Assembly (NCBI GenBank): GCA_934426255.1
Contig: CAKRYD010000024.1
Coordinates: forward strand, 1 to 37,584
Source of the DNA: an uncultured Bacteroidaceae bacterium
GTDB taxonomy: Bacteria > Bacteroidota > Bacteroidia > Bacteroidales > Bacteroidaceae
DNA length: 37,584 bases
Direction of reading: 5' to 3'
Of this stretch, positions 7,894 through 16,128 are shown piece after piece. The translations under genes and the position numbers were made by a program. The stretch's first letter is position 1; every line of letters begins with the position of its first letter. The notes under the pieces were generated by a model. It was given only the letters and a program-made list of their open reading frames with translations. It searched no databases and was not told the origin of the DNA.

Positions 7894-9714
7894 ATGAACT
7901 TTAAATTGCCATTTCTGATTTCAATCCTGCTATGCGCCACCCTTTCCGCCCACGGAAGCATTGCCATCGGGCGTTGGACAACCTACACGCAATCTGACGG
8001 ATCCACCCTGCAAGCCAAGCTGTGCGGCGACAAAGGCCTGCATTATTACATCACCCGCGACAGTGTGCCCCTGCTCCGTGCCCAAAATGGCGATTTCCAT
8101 TATCTGCGTGCTTCGGGCTACCAAATTTCATCTTCGGGTGTCATCGCCCACGAAAAACAGCTTCGCTCAACAACCGAACAAGGCTACATCTCTTCTCTCA
8201 AAGCTTTAAGAAATGTCAGCAAGCGTCTACCAAAGAGCAACATGCGCCGGAATGCGCGCAAGCAGCGCTTCAGTTCCTATAAAAGGCGCAAAGTTCTGTC
8301 TGACAACAGCCGCAAACGCGGTTTGGTCATTTTGGCTGAGTTCAAGGATATAAAATTCAAACTGCACGCACTCGATTCGTGGACAAAAATCCTGAATGAA
8401 GAAGGTTTTAACGGGAGCAGCATCAAAAACAGCTCCGACTTTACGGTGCGCAGAAACGTTCCCGGTTCCGTACACGACTATTTCATGAACCAGAGCAACG
8501 GCATGTTTGACATTACATTCGATGTAATCGGGCCTGTAGGCCTCTCCAAGCCACTTTATTACTACGGGCAGAATTCTTCGAATCCCAGCGACGACATTAC
8601 CGACGACATCAATGTGTGCGACATGGTGACCGAAGCTTGCAATGCGGCCAAAGGAAAAGTCAACTTCGCTGATTACGACTGGGACAACGATGGCGAAGTA
8701 GACATGGTACTGATTCTTTACGCCGGACAAGGCGAACATTATCAAGGCAATCCCGAATACTACATCTGGCCTCATGAATTTGCACTTAGCGGCTACCCCA
8801 AATATCCCAACGGCTACACCATCGACGGCATGCGCATCGACACTTACGCATGTTCACCCGAACTCAGCTACGGAAAAAACCTTAGCGGCCTCGGCACCTT
8901 CTGCCACGAATTTGCCCATTGCCTCGGATTTCCCGACTTCTACGACACCACCGGAGATTACGACTATTTAGGCAATTATGACCTGCTTGACAGCGGCAAC
9001 AACAACGGCGGAGGATGGTTTCCATGCAACTTCACAGCCTACGAAAGGTTCAACTGCGGATGGTACGACCCTATAGAACTGACCAAAGATACCACCGTTG
9101 CCCGTCTTGAACCGCTGAGCTATGGCGGCGATGCCTATTACATAGAAAACAAATGCTCAGACGAAAATATCTCAGAATTCTACATCCTTGAAAACAGGCA
9201 GAAAACAGGTTGGGACAAGCACATACCGGCCGCGGGACTCATCATAACCCACTATGACATCGACCCGGATGCCTGGGCCTACAACACCGTCAACACGGAC
9301 CCGCTACACCCACGCGCCGCCATCATTCCCGCCAACAACGACTACGGACAAAGTGCCGGCTATCCGTTTCCTTATGAAGGCAACAACTCACTGACCAACA
9401 CGACAACGCCGGCCGCCACAGTCTACAACAAGAACATTCAAGGCAGCCTGTTTTTGGATCAATCCATCATGGATATTACGCACCAAGACGGGCTCATATC
9501 CTTCAATTTCAAAGGGCTCGCACCGACAGCCATCCACACCGCCACCACCGGCAGCGAAGCCTCGCTGAAAGGCCGTCCGGCAACCATCAGCGACTTGTCG
9601 GGACGCCTTGTCGAAAAGGTGGCAGCCTATAATGGAACAGGGCATTTGCCACCGGGCATCTACATCGTAACCGACGGAAAAGGCAACTCCCTAAAAGCCA
9701 TCAATCGTCCATAG
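7894..9714 (+). CDS. Secreted M6-family zinc metalloprotease
   Basis: A 606-residue exported protease of the immune-inhibitor-A (M6) family. The signal peptide is MNFKLPFLISILLCATLSAHG. Residues 22-140 form a propeptide-like region ending in a basic stretch. The catalytic core has HEFAH (338-342) within GTFCHEFAHCLGFPDFY, giving His338, Glu339 and His342 with Asp348 as third zinc ligand, the M6 form HExxHxxGxxD. DYDWDNDGEVD near 260-270 resembles a calcium-binding loop. The last 40 residues (ISDLSGRLVEKVAA and LPPGIYIVTDGKG) resemble the C-terminal sorting domains of type IX-secreted Bacteroidetes proteins, suggesting export to the surface or medium (inference). No TAnnTTTG promoter is visible in the 28 nt between the upstream terminator and the start. 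Confidence 0.93.
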   Translation: MNFKLPFLISILLCATLSAHGSIAIGRWTTYTQSDGSTLQAKLCGDKGLHYYITRDSVPLLRAQNGDFHYLRASGYQISSSGVIAHEKQLRSTTEQGYISSLKALRNVSKRLPKSNMRRNARKQRFSSYKRRKVLSDNSRKRGLVILAEFKDIKFKLHALDSWTKILNEEGFNGSSIKNSSDFTVRRNVPGSVHDYFMNQSNGMFDITFDVIGPVGLSKPLYYYGQNSSNPSDDITDDINVCDMVTEACNAAKGKVNFADYDWDNDGEVDMVLILYAGQGEHYQGNPEYYIWPHEFALSGYPKYPNGYTIDGMRIDTYACSPELSYGKNLSGLGTFCHEFAHCLGFPDFYDTTGDYDYLGNYDLLDSGNNNGGGWFPCNFTAYERFNCGWYDPIELTKDTTVARLEPLSYGGDAYYIENKCSDENISEFYILENRQKTGWDKHIPAAGLIITHYDIDPDAWAYNTVNTDPLHPRAAIIPANNDYGQSAGYPFPYEGNNSLTNTTTPAATVYNKNIQGSLFLDQSIMDITHQDGLISFNFKGLAPTAIHTATTGSEASLKGRPATISDLSGRLVEKVAAYNGTGHLPPGIYIVTDGKGNSLKAINRP

Positions 9715-9749
9715 CCGTTACGCACCCCTTGCGGCGCACACCCACCCAT

Positions 9750-9795
9750 AGCGGCATGGCCTGGAAGCACCAACTTCCGGCCATGCCGCTTTTTC
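9750..9795 (+). terminator. Intrinsic terminator after M6 protease
   Basis: A long hairpin: GCGGCATGGCC (9751-9761) pairs with GGCCATGCCGC (9779-9789), continued inside by GGAAG (9763-9767) with CTTCC (9774-9778). It is followed directly by TTTTTCT. Confidence 0.9.
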
Positions 9796-9798
9796 TCT

Positions 9799-9861
9799 AT
9801 AGACAAACGCAGCAAATAGGTTTTCATAGGCGGCAAATTCGTTTTCAAAGGCGGCAAAACG
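9799..9861 (+). repeat. Three-unit 21-bp direct repeat upstream of MFS gene
   Basis: Two clear units, GTTTTCATAGGCGGCAAATTC (9820-9840) and GTTTTCAAAGGCGGCAAAACG (9841-9861), match at 17 of 21 positions. A degenerate third copy at 9799-9819 keeps GCAGCAAAT in register. The core GCRGCAAA recurs at 9809, 9830 and 9851, exactly 21 bp apart. The array ends 23 bp before the -7 box of the MFS promoter, where a -33 element would sit. Confidence 0.75.
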
Positions 9862-9884
9862 CACCAGCAAGCACGAAAAAGTCG

Positions 9885-9892
9885 TAACTTTG
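9885..9892 (+). promoter_or_regulatory. Probable MFS-gene promoter (-7 box TAACTTTG)
   Basis: TAACTTTGC matches the Bacteroidetes -7 consensus and lies 41 nt before the MFS start codon. No TTTG is found at the expected -33 distance. The 21-bp repeats occupy that side, which suggests activator-dependent or repeat-mediated control. Confidence 0.55.
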
Positions 9893-9933
9893 CACCCGCA
9901 TAGCAAAAAGCAACCATTAAAACCGTCAGCAAA

Positions 9934-11124
9934 ATGGCACAACAAATATCTGAAAAGCTTTGGAACAGCAATTACAAGAAGGTATGGGTGGCCAACTTCA
10001 TGCTATTTTTCTCGTTCATGTTGCTCACACCGCTTTTGCCGCTCTATCTCAGTGAGACATTCGGGGCCGGGAAAAACACCATCGGAATAGTTCTGAGCGG
10101 CTACACACTGACGGCACTGCTATCGCGTTCCCTGAGCGGATATTTGGTCGACAGTTTTCCGCGCAAAGTCGTATTGCTCACCTGCTATGCCCTGTTCAGC
10201 CTGTTTTTCGCAGGCTATTTCATTACCGGCTGGTCGTTGATGCTGTTTACCGTTATACGCACCTTGCACGGCGCGCCCTTCGGAGCGGCCACCGTGGCCA
10301 ACAGCACGGTAGCCATTGACGTGCTTCACACAAGCCGGCGCGCTGAAGGAATAGGCTATTACGGTCTGAGCAACAACATAGCCACTGCCATCGGTCCCTC
10401 AATAGGAATCTATCTGTATGAAGCAACCGGCGACTACGACATGATATTTCTGCTCTCGCTGCTCTGCTCGGCCATAGGGCTGGGCGTCAACAGCACGTTG
10501 CAACTGAAGCCGCGCGAAAAAATCAGGGAAAAGCGCAAACTCTCGCTCGACCGTTTTTTCCTGCTTAAAGGTTGGAGCGAAGGGCTGTCGTTGGCCTGTT
10601 TCTCGTTTTCCTATGGAATCTTATCGACCTATCTGGCCATTTACGGCAAGGAACAGTTGGGCATCACGGGAGGCACGGGACTTTTCTTCATGCTATTGTC
10701 GGCAGGCCTCATCATGTCGCGGCTGATAGGGAGCCGCACGCTGCGACAAGGAAAAATCACCCAGAACGCAACATTGGGAACCCTCATCTCGCTCATCGGC
10801 TACCTGCTCTTTGCAAGCCTGCACAACAGCATAGGCTACTATGGCGCGGCCCTTGTCATCGGGTTGGGAAACGGGCACATGTTTCCGGCATTCCAAAACA
10901 TGTTTGTCAATCTGGCACCCAACAGCCAGCGGGGCACGGCCAACTCCACACTGCTGACCTCGTGGGACGTGGGCATAGGAATAGGCATCCTGCTGGGCGG
11001 CTCGATTGTCGAAGCCGCCGGCTACAACGCCGTGTTCTGGGCCGCTTGGATGGTCAATGGCCTCGGTGTGGCTTTCTACCTTGCCTACGTGAGGAAAAAC
11101 TATCTCAAAAACAAGCTCAGATAG
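9934..11124 (+). CDS. Major facilitator superfamily transporter
   Basis: A 396-residue polytopic membrane protein with about 12 hydrophobic segments, the usual MFS size. The loop between helices 2 and 3 carries an MFS motif-A-like sequence (SGYLVDSFPRKVVLL). A charged central loop (LKPREKIREKRKLSLDRF) joins the two six-helix halves. It resembles drug or metabolite efflux permeases, but nothing in the sequence fixes the substrate. It has its own promoter and sits between a terminator and the ABC-F gene; the 68-nt gap downstream carries the next promoter. The 21-bp repeats upstream may control it. Confidence 0.9.
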   Translation: MAQQISEKLWNSNYKKVWVANFMLFFSFMLLTPLLPLYLSETFGAGKNTIGIVLSGYTLTALLSRSLSGYLVDSFPRKVVLLTCYALFSLFFAGYFITGWSLMLFTVIRTLHGAPFGAATVANSTVAIDVLHTSRRAEGIGYYGLSNNIATAIGPSIGIYLYEATGDYDMIFLLSLLCSAIGLGVNSTLQLKPREKIREKRKLSLDRFFLLKGWSEGLSLACFSFSYGILSTYLAIYGKEQLGITGGTGLFFMLLSAGLIMSRLIGSRTLRQGKITQNATLGTLISLIGYLLFASLHNSIGYYGAALVIGLGNGHMFPAFQNMFVNLAPNSQRGTANSTLLTSWDVGIGIGILLGGSIVEAAGYNAVFWAAWMVNGLGVAFYLAYVRKNYLKNKLR

Positions 11125-11137
11125 ACTTTCCAAAACC

Positions 11138-11158
11138 ATAGTCATTAAATATGACCAT
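11138..11158. repeat. Inverted repeat in the ABC-F promoter region
   Basis: GTCAT-TAAAT-ATGAC is a perfect 5-bp inverted repeat, extending to 7 of 8 positions as ATAGTCAT / ATGACCAT. It lies just upstream of the -7 box, where a -33 element or operator would be. Confidence 0.4.
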
Positions 11159-11166
11159 AAAAACGT

Positions 11167-11174
11167 AACTTTGC
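11167..11174 (+). promoter_or_regulatory. Probable ABC-F operon promoter (-7 box TAACTTTG)
   Basis: TAACTTTGC matches the Bacteroidetes -7 consensus about 20 nt upstream of the TTG start codon. No clear -33 TTTG is present. It would drive the five-gene run up to 18948. Confidence 0.5.
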
Positions 11175-11192
11175 AAACAAAAACATAGCATT

Positions 11193-13148
11193 TTGATTTC
11201 CATAGAAAATTTGGCCGTAGAGTTTGGCGCAAAACCCCTGTTCACCAACGCATCGTTTGTCATCAACGACAAGGAACGCATAGCTCTTGTAGGCAAAAAC
11301 GGAGCCGGAAAATCAACCTTGTTGAAAATACTGGCCGGAACGGCACAGCCAACAAGCGGCAGCGTAAGCCGCTCAAGCGGGCTGACCATAGGCTATCTGC
11401 CGCAAGTGATGAAGCTGGCCGACACAAAAACACTCATCGAAGAGACCGAGACGGCCTTTGCCAAAGTAAAAGATATGGAAAGCGAGCTCGAACGTGTCAA
11501 CCGTGCACTGGCCGAGCGCAAAGACTATGAAAGCAAGGAATACAACACTCTGATAGAACTCAGCAGCCATCTGACAGAGCGGCTGCAAATGGCCGGAGCA
11601 CAAAACAGACGCGCCGACATGGAACGCGCCCTAACAGGACTGGGATTCAAACGCACCGACTTCGACCGCAGCACAAGCGAATTCAGCGGCGGATGGCGCA
11701 TGCGCATCGAACTGGCCAAGCTGCTGCTGCAAAACCCCGACGTGCTCTTGCTTGACGAGCCGACAAACCATCTCGACATCGAAAGCATACAATGGCTGGA
11801 AAACTTTCTGCAAAGCAAGGCCAACACCGTTGTACTGGTAAGCCACGACCGGGCTTTCATCAACAATGTAACAAACAGGACCATAGAGATTTCGTGCGGA
11901 CGCATTGTAGACTACAAAGTAAAATACGATGAATATGTCAAGCTCAGAGCCGAACGACGCGAAAGCCAAATAAGAGCCTACGAAAACCAGCAAAAAGAAA
12001 TAGCCGACATAAAGGACTTCATAGAAAAATTCCGCTACAAACCCACAAAAGCAACACAAGTACAAAGCCGCATCAAGCAACTGGAAAAAATCGTGCCCGT
12101 CGAAATAGACGACATCGACACGGCATCACTGCACTTGAAGTTCCCTCCCTGCAACAGAAGCGGTGATTTTCCGGTCATCTGCGAAGACGTAAGAAAAGAC
12201 TACGGCAACCACACCGTATTCGACCATGTGAATATGACCATAAGACGTGGCGAAAAAGTGGCGTTCGTGGGAAAAAACGGCGAAGGCAAATCAACACTCG
12301 TCAAATGCATCATGGGCCAAATCCCCTACTCGGGAAATCTGAAAATAGGCCATAACATTCAAATCGGATACTATGCCCAGAATCAGGCTCAACTGTTGGA
12401 TGACAACCTGACCGTATTCGAAACCATAGACCAGGCGGCAACAGGCGACATACGCACCAAAATTCGCGACATATTAGGCGCCTTCATGTTTGGCGGCGAA
12501 GCATCAGACAAAAAAGTGAAAGTGCTCTCGGGCGGCGAACGCAGCAGACTCGCCATGATACAGTTGCTCCTGCAATCGGTAAACTTCCTAATACTCGACG
12601 AGCCGACCAATCACCTCGACATGCGCACAAAAGACGTGCTTAAAGACGCTATACGCGACTTCGACGGCACAGTAATCATCGTAAGCCACGACCGCGACTT
12701 TCTGGATGGCCTCGTAACAAAAATATACGAGTTCGGCGGCGGACATGTCATTGAGCATTTAGGCGGAGTCTACGACTTCCTCCAAAAAAAGCAGATTGAA
12801 ACACTGTCAGAATTGGAGCATCCCACATCTGCCGCACCGGCCGAAACAGCCAAAACCAACAAACAGACATCCGGAAAACTCTCCTATGAACAACAAAAGG
12901 AATACCGCAAAAAACTGCGCACCCTCGAAAAAAACATAGAAGAACAAGAAAAACAAATCAGCGAGCTCGAAGCAGCCATTCGCCTTCTTGAAGACAAAAT
13001 GTCGACAAGCGAAGGAGCAACAGACGCATCACTGCCCATCAAACATGCATCACTCAGACGGCAACTCGAAGACAAAATGCAACAATGGGAAAAATACAGC
13101 GAACAGCTCGAAGAACTAAAAGAACAAGACAAAAACAATAATGATTAA
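11193..13148 (+). CDS. ABC-F family ATPase (ribosome-associated type)
   Basis: A 651-residue soluble protein with two ABC nucleotide-binding domains and no membrane segments. NBD1 has Walker A GKNGAGKST (about 34-42), signature FSGGWRMRIELAKLL and Walker B LLLDEPTNHLD. NBD2 has GKNGEGKST, LSGGERSRLAMIQLL and LILDEPTNHLD. Between them lies the charged linker typical of ABC-F proteins, which in the family reaches towards the ribosomal peptidyl-transferase centre. The C-terminal 110 residues are a Glu/Lys-rich coiled coil. The start is TTG (MISIENLAVEFGAKP): no in-frame ATG exists upstream of the conserved N-terminus. ABC-F proteins act in translation or ribosome-protection resistance; which role applies here cannot be read from sequence. 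The last 8 nt overlap the longest frame of the next gene. Confidence 0.95.
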   Translation: MISIENLAVEFGAKPLFTNASFVINDKERIALVGKNGAGKSTLLKILAGTAQPTSGSVSRSSGLTIGYLPQVMKLADTKTLIEETETAFAKVKDMESELERVNRALAERKDYESKEYNTLIELSSHLTERLQMAGAQNRRADMERALTGLGFKRTDFDRSTSEFSGGWRMRIELAKLLLQNPDVLLLDEPTNHLDIESIQWLENFLQSKANTVVLVSHDRAFINNVTNRTIEISCGRIVDYKVKYDEYVKLRAERRESQIRAYENQQKEIADIKDFIEKFRYKPTKATQVQSRIKQLEKIVPVEIDDIDTASLHLKFPPCNRSGDFPVICEDVRKDYGNHTVFDHVNMTIRRGEKVAFVGKNGEGKSTLVKCIMGQIPYSGNLKIGHNIQIGYYAQNQAQLLDDNLTVFETIDQAATGDIRTKIRDILGAFMFGGEASDKKVKVLSGGERSRLAMIQLLLQSVNFLILDEPTNHLDMRTKDVLKDAIRDFDGTVIIVSHDRDFLDGLVTKIYEFGGGHVIEHLGGVYDFLQKKQIETLSELEHPTSAAPAETAKTNKQTSGKLSYEQQKEYRKKLRTLEKNIEEQEKQISELEAAIRLLEDKMSTSEGATDASLPIKHASLRRQLEDKMQQWEKYSEQLEELKEQDKNNND

Positions 13149-15201
13149 TACCGACATGAAACTTTCCTTGATTATCTCATGCACCATGCTGGCCGCAGCA
13201 ACCTGCACACAGGCAGCCAACAAAAAAGACACACACCCACACGGCATCGATCCAAGCAACATGGATCTGAAAGTGAAGCCCGGAACCGACTTCTACAAGT
13301 TTGCAACAGGAAAATGGAACGACAAATATCCGATGCCGGCCGAAAACTCACGCTACGGAATCTTTAACAAACTCATCGATGACAACAACAAACGCATTCG
13401 CGACCTAATCAGTGAAATGAGCAAAAAAGCCAATAAAGAATCTTCACTGGAACAAAAAATTGGAATGCTCTACAATCAAGTGACAGACACAAAGAAACTG
13501 AACGAGCAAGGCATCGCACCGTTGACCAAATACGTGAAAATGCTGGAAAAAATAAGCGAACGCCGACAACTGTCGCAGGCAATCGCACTCATGGGGCGCG
13601 CCGGCATCACAACATTCTTCCTTTATGGAACAGAAGCCGACAACGAAAACAGCAAACAGAACCTTGTACAAATCATGCAAGGCGGCCTTACCCTCGGACA
13701 GCGGGACTATTATCTCGATACGGATGAAGCCACGATGAAAATACGTAACGCTTATCGCGAATTCGGACAAAATGTCTTTAAAAAGCTCTACCCTGAAATC
13801 GATGACAAAGAAGCTCAAAAACGAATGAATCAGGTTATCGCCTTAGAAGCACGTCTGGCCGGCAGTTTCAAGACAAGCGCAGCCCTACGCGTTCCTGAGA
13901 ACAACTACCACAAAATAACCATCGCCACACTCAAAGCCAATTACCCCGCCATCAATTGGGACACATTCTTCAAAGAAAACAAATATGCAGGTTTCAATGA
14001 AGTCAATGTGGGGCAGCCGGAAGCACTTGCCGAAGCCAGTTCAATCATTGCCGAAGAACCGATAGAAGCCATCAAGAACTATTTGATATTCCGTTTGAGC
14101 GAAGAGAGCTTCTACTATCTCTCAGACGATTTGCGCCAACTGCGATTCAATTTCTTCGGGAAAGTAATGTCAGGCACCGAACAAGAACAACCGGCCTGGA
14201 AACGCGGAGTGAATCTTGTCGAAGGGCTTCTCGGTGAGGCCGTTGGCAAAGTCTATGCCGAAAAATACTTTCCGGAAGCGGCCAAAAAGCGGATGGAAAC
14301 GCTCGTAAAGAATCTCCAGAGCGCCCTTGCCGAACGCATCCAGGCACAAGACTGGATGAGCGCGGAAACAAAGCAAAAAGCTTTGGAAAAGCTCGGAACT
14401 TTCTACGTAAAGATAGGCTACCCCGACAAATGGAGAGATTTCTCCGGTCTGCCCTTTAAAGCCGAAAGCCCCCTGTTAGACAATATCTTCGAAATTACAT
14501 GCTATAATTCCGATTACTACACAGCCAAAACCGTTGGAAAGCCCGTCGACCGCGACCAATGGTATATGACACCGCAGACCGTAAACGCCTACTACAATCC
14601 CCCGACAAATGAAATCTGTTTCCCTGCCGGAATCCTTCAGTACCCGTTCTTTGACATGCAGGCCGATGATGCTTTCAACTATGGCGCTATCGGTGTAGTC
14701 ATTGGCCATGAAATGACGCACGGCTTCGATGACCAAGGACGCAAGTACGATAAGGACGGGAATATGCGCGAGTGGTGGTCTGCTGCGGACTCGAAGAAAT
14801 TCAATGAGCGCGCGCAAGTAATTGTCGACTTTTTCAACAATATCAAGGTGCTTCCCGACCTTAATGGCAACGGTTCGCTCACAGCGGGCGAGAACTTAGC
14901 CGATCATGGCGGCCTACAAGTTGCTTACACGGCTTTCAAGAACGCAACAAAGGGGCTTCCACAGAAGAAAGTCAACGGTTTTACGCCTGATCAGCGCTTT
15001 TTTATTGCTTTTGCCAACGTTTGGGCCGGCAGTATCCGCGAAGCCGAAATACGCAAGCGCGTCAAGTCTGACCCCCACTCGCTTTCCGAATGGCGTGTCA
15101 ACGGTTCTCTTCCGCACATTGACGCCTGGTATAAGGCTTTTAACATTACTCCGAAAGACAAGCTTTATATTCCGAAAGAGAAGCGCGTCAACATTTGGTA
15201 A
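13141..15201 (+). CDS. M13-family zinc metallopeptidase (neprilysin/PepO-like), exported
   Basis: A 686-residue M13 peptidase. HEMTH (residues about 523-527) within VIGHEMTHGFDDQGRKYD supplies the first two zinc ligands. ENLADHGG (about 584-591) supplies the third ligand Glu and the Asp of the family signature ExxxD. NAYYNPP, which binds the substrate backbone in the family, precedes them, and the chain ends in the typical KRVNIW. A signal peptide follows (MKLSLIISCTMLAAATCTQA). The longest frame begins at 13141, overlapping the ABC-F stop by 8 nt, but ATG 13156 gives a more classical signal peptide and may be the true start. M13 enzymes cleave oligopeptides outside the cytoplasm. The next gene, metA, begins 21 nt downstream. 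T usage on the coding strand rises in the 3' third of the gene. Confidence 0.94.
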   Translation: MINTDMKLSLIISCTMLAAATCTQAANKKDTHPHGIDPSNMDLKVKPGTDFYKFATGKWNDKYPMPAENSRYGIFNKLIDDNNKRIRDLISEMSKKANKESSLEQKIGMLYNQVTDTKKLNEQGIAPLTKYVKMLEKISERRQLSQAIALMGRAGITTFFLYGTEADNENSKQNLVQIMQGGLTLGQRDYYLDTDEATMKIRNAYREFGQNVFKKLYPEIDDKEAQKRMNQVIALEARLAGSFKTSAALRVPENNYHKITIATLKANYPAINWDTFFKENKYAGFNEVNVGQPEALAEASSIIAEEPIEAIKNYLIFRLSEESFYYLSDDLRQLRFNFFGKVMSGTEQEQPAWKRGVNLVEGLLGEAVGKVYAEKYFPEAAKKRMETLVKNLQSALAERIQAQDWMSAETKQKALEKLGTFYVKIGYPDKWRDFSGLPFKAESPLLDNIFEITCYNSDYYTAKTVGKPVDRDQWYMTPQTVNAYYNPPTNEICFPAGILQYPFFDMQADDAFNYGAIGVVIGHEMTHGFDDQGRKYDKDGNMREWWSAADSKKFNERAQVIVDFFNNIKVLPDLNGNGSLTAGENLADHGGLQVAYTAFKNATKGLPQKKVNGFTPDQRFFIAFANVWAGSIREAEIRKRVKSDPHSLSEWRVNGSLPHIDAWYKAFNITPKDKLYIPKEKRVNIW

Positions 15202-15222
15202 TTTTACGCCGAGAGTCCAGCC

Positions 15223-16128
15223 ATGCCACTTATTGTTCCTAAAGACTTGCCTTGCTGCGATGTTTTGCGGCGTGAGGGTATAGACATTTCCGACAGGATT
15301 CCGTCGGGTGTTTGTCCGGCAAGAATCTTGCTTCTCAATCTGATGCCGCAAAAAGAGGCTGCCGAAATGGAGTTTTACCGCGCTCTTTCGTATACGTCCC
15401 TGTATGTACAGGTCATACCCGTCAAGATGAGCAACCTGTCATACAAGAATACGCCTCAGGCCTATATGGATCAGTTTTACACGGATATCCGCCATCTTCA
15501 AAGCCAGAGTTTCGACGGAATGATTATTACCGGAGCACCTTTGGAGCACTTGTTGTTTGAGGAGGTCAGCTATTGGGAACAATTAAAAAGTGTATTCCGC
15601 TGGACACAGCTTCATGTGCGTTCCACTCTTTTTGTATGTTGGGGCGCCCAGGCTTCTCTCTATGCGCTTTACCGTGTGCCCAAGTTTTGGCTGCACCACA
15701 AGATGTTCGGCATTTACGAACAGACTCCGCGCGATTTGTCGCTGCCCATTTTCACCGGCTTCGATAGCCATTTCAATATGCCTCAAAGCCGCCACACTGA
15801 GGTGCGCTTGCAAGACATCCGCTTTGTCAAGGAGCTTGATGTGCTTGCCGAATCCCCCATTTCGGGTGCCGCCATCATTTCGGCTTTCCAAGGGCGTGAG
15901 TTCTTTGTTACCGGTCATTTGGAGTATGGCCGTGACCGTCTTGCCTTTGAATACAACCGCGATGTCAACAAGGGGCTTCCCATTCGTCCGCCTTTCCATT
16001 ATTTTGAAGACGACGACCCACAAAAGCCCGTGCGCATTTCCTGGAAAGCCCATGCTTACCTGTTCTATACCAATTGGGTGAAGTATTATGTCAACAATCC
16101 CTGTTTGGACAAAATTCCCATCCAATGA
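15223..16128 (+). CDS. metA: Homoserine O-acetyltransferase, MetA family
   Basis: A 301-residue member of the MetA family, which activates homoserine in methionine biosynthesis. The catalytic Cys139 lies in FVCWGAQAS, and His232 and Glu234 in VTGHLEYGRD, corresponding to the Cys-His-Glu triad of E. coli MetA. The acyl-CoA specificity position is Glu108 (TGAPLEHL). The family literature links Glu at this site with acetyl-CoA use and Gly (E. coli) with succinyl-CoA use, so the enzyme is more likely an acetyltransferase (MetAA) despite the common succinyltransferase label. The gene is embedded between a peptidase and a U32 gene: it starts 21 nt after the M13 stop and its TGA overlaps the next ATG. 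No riboswitch or SAM-responsive leader precedes it. Confidence 0.93.
   Translation: MPLIVPKDLPCCDVLRREGIDISDRIPSGVCPARILLLNLMPQKEAAEMEFYRALSYTSLYVQVIPVKMSNLSYKNTPQAYMDQFYTDIRHLQSQSFDGMIITGAPLEHLLFEEVSYWEQLKSVFRWTQLHVRSTLFVCWGAQASLYALYRVPKFWLHHKMFGIYEQTPRDLSLPIFTGFDSHFNMPQSRHTEVRLQDIRFVKELDVLAESPISGAAIISAFQGREFFVTGHLEYGRDRLAFEYNRDVNKGLPIRPPFHYFEDDDPQKPVRISWKAHAYLFYTNWVKYYVNNPCLDKIPIQ

Noticed and set aside
9660..9971. Minus-strand frames with heptapeptide repeats (FAAFENE, FAAYENL)
   Set aside because: The repeats are the translation of the 21-bp intergenic array; the frames also cross a terminator hairpin and the MFS promoter.
16074..16124. Longer start for the U32 protein
   Set aside because: The extra 17 residues lie inside metA, while ATG 16125 overlaps the metA stop and leads directly into the conserved LLAPARN motif.
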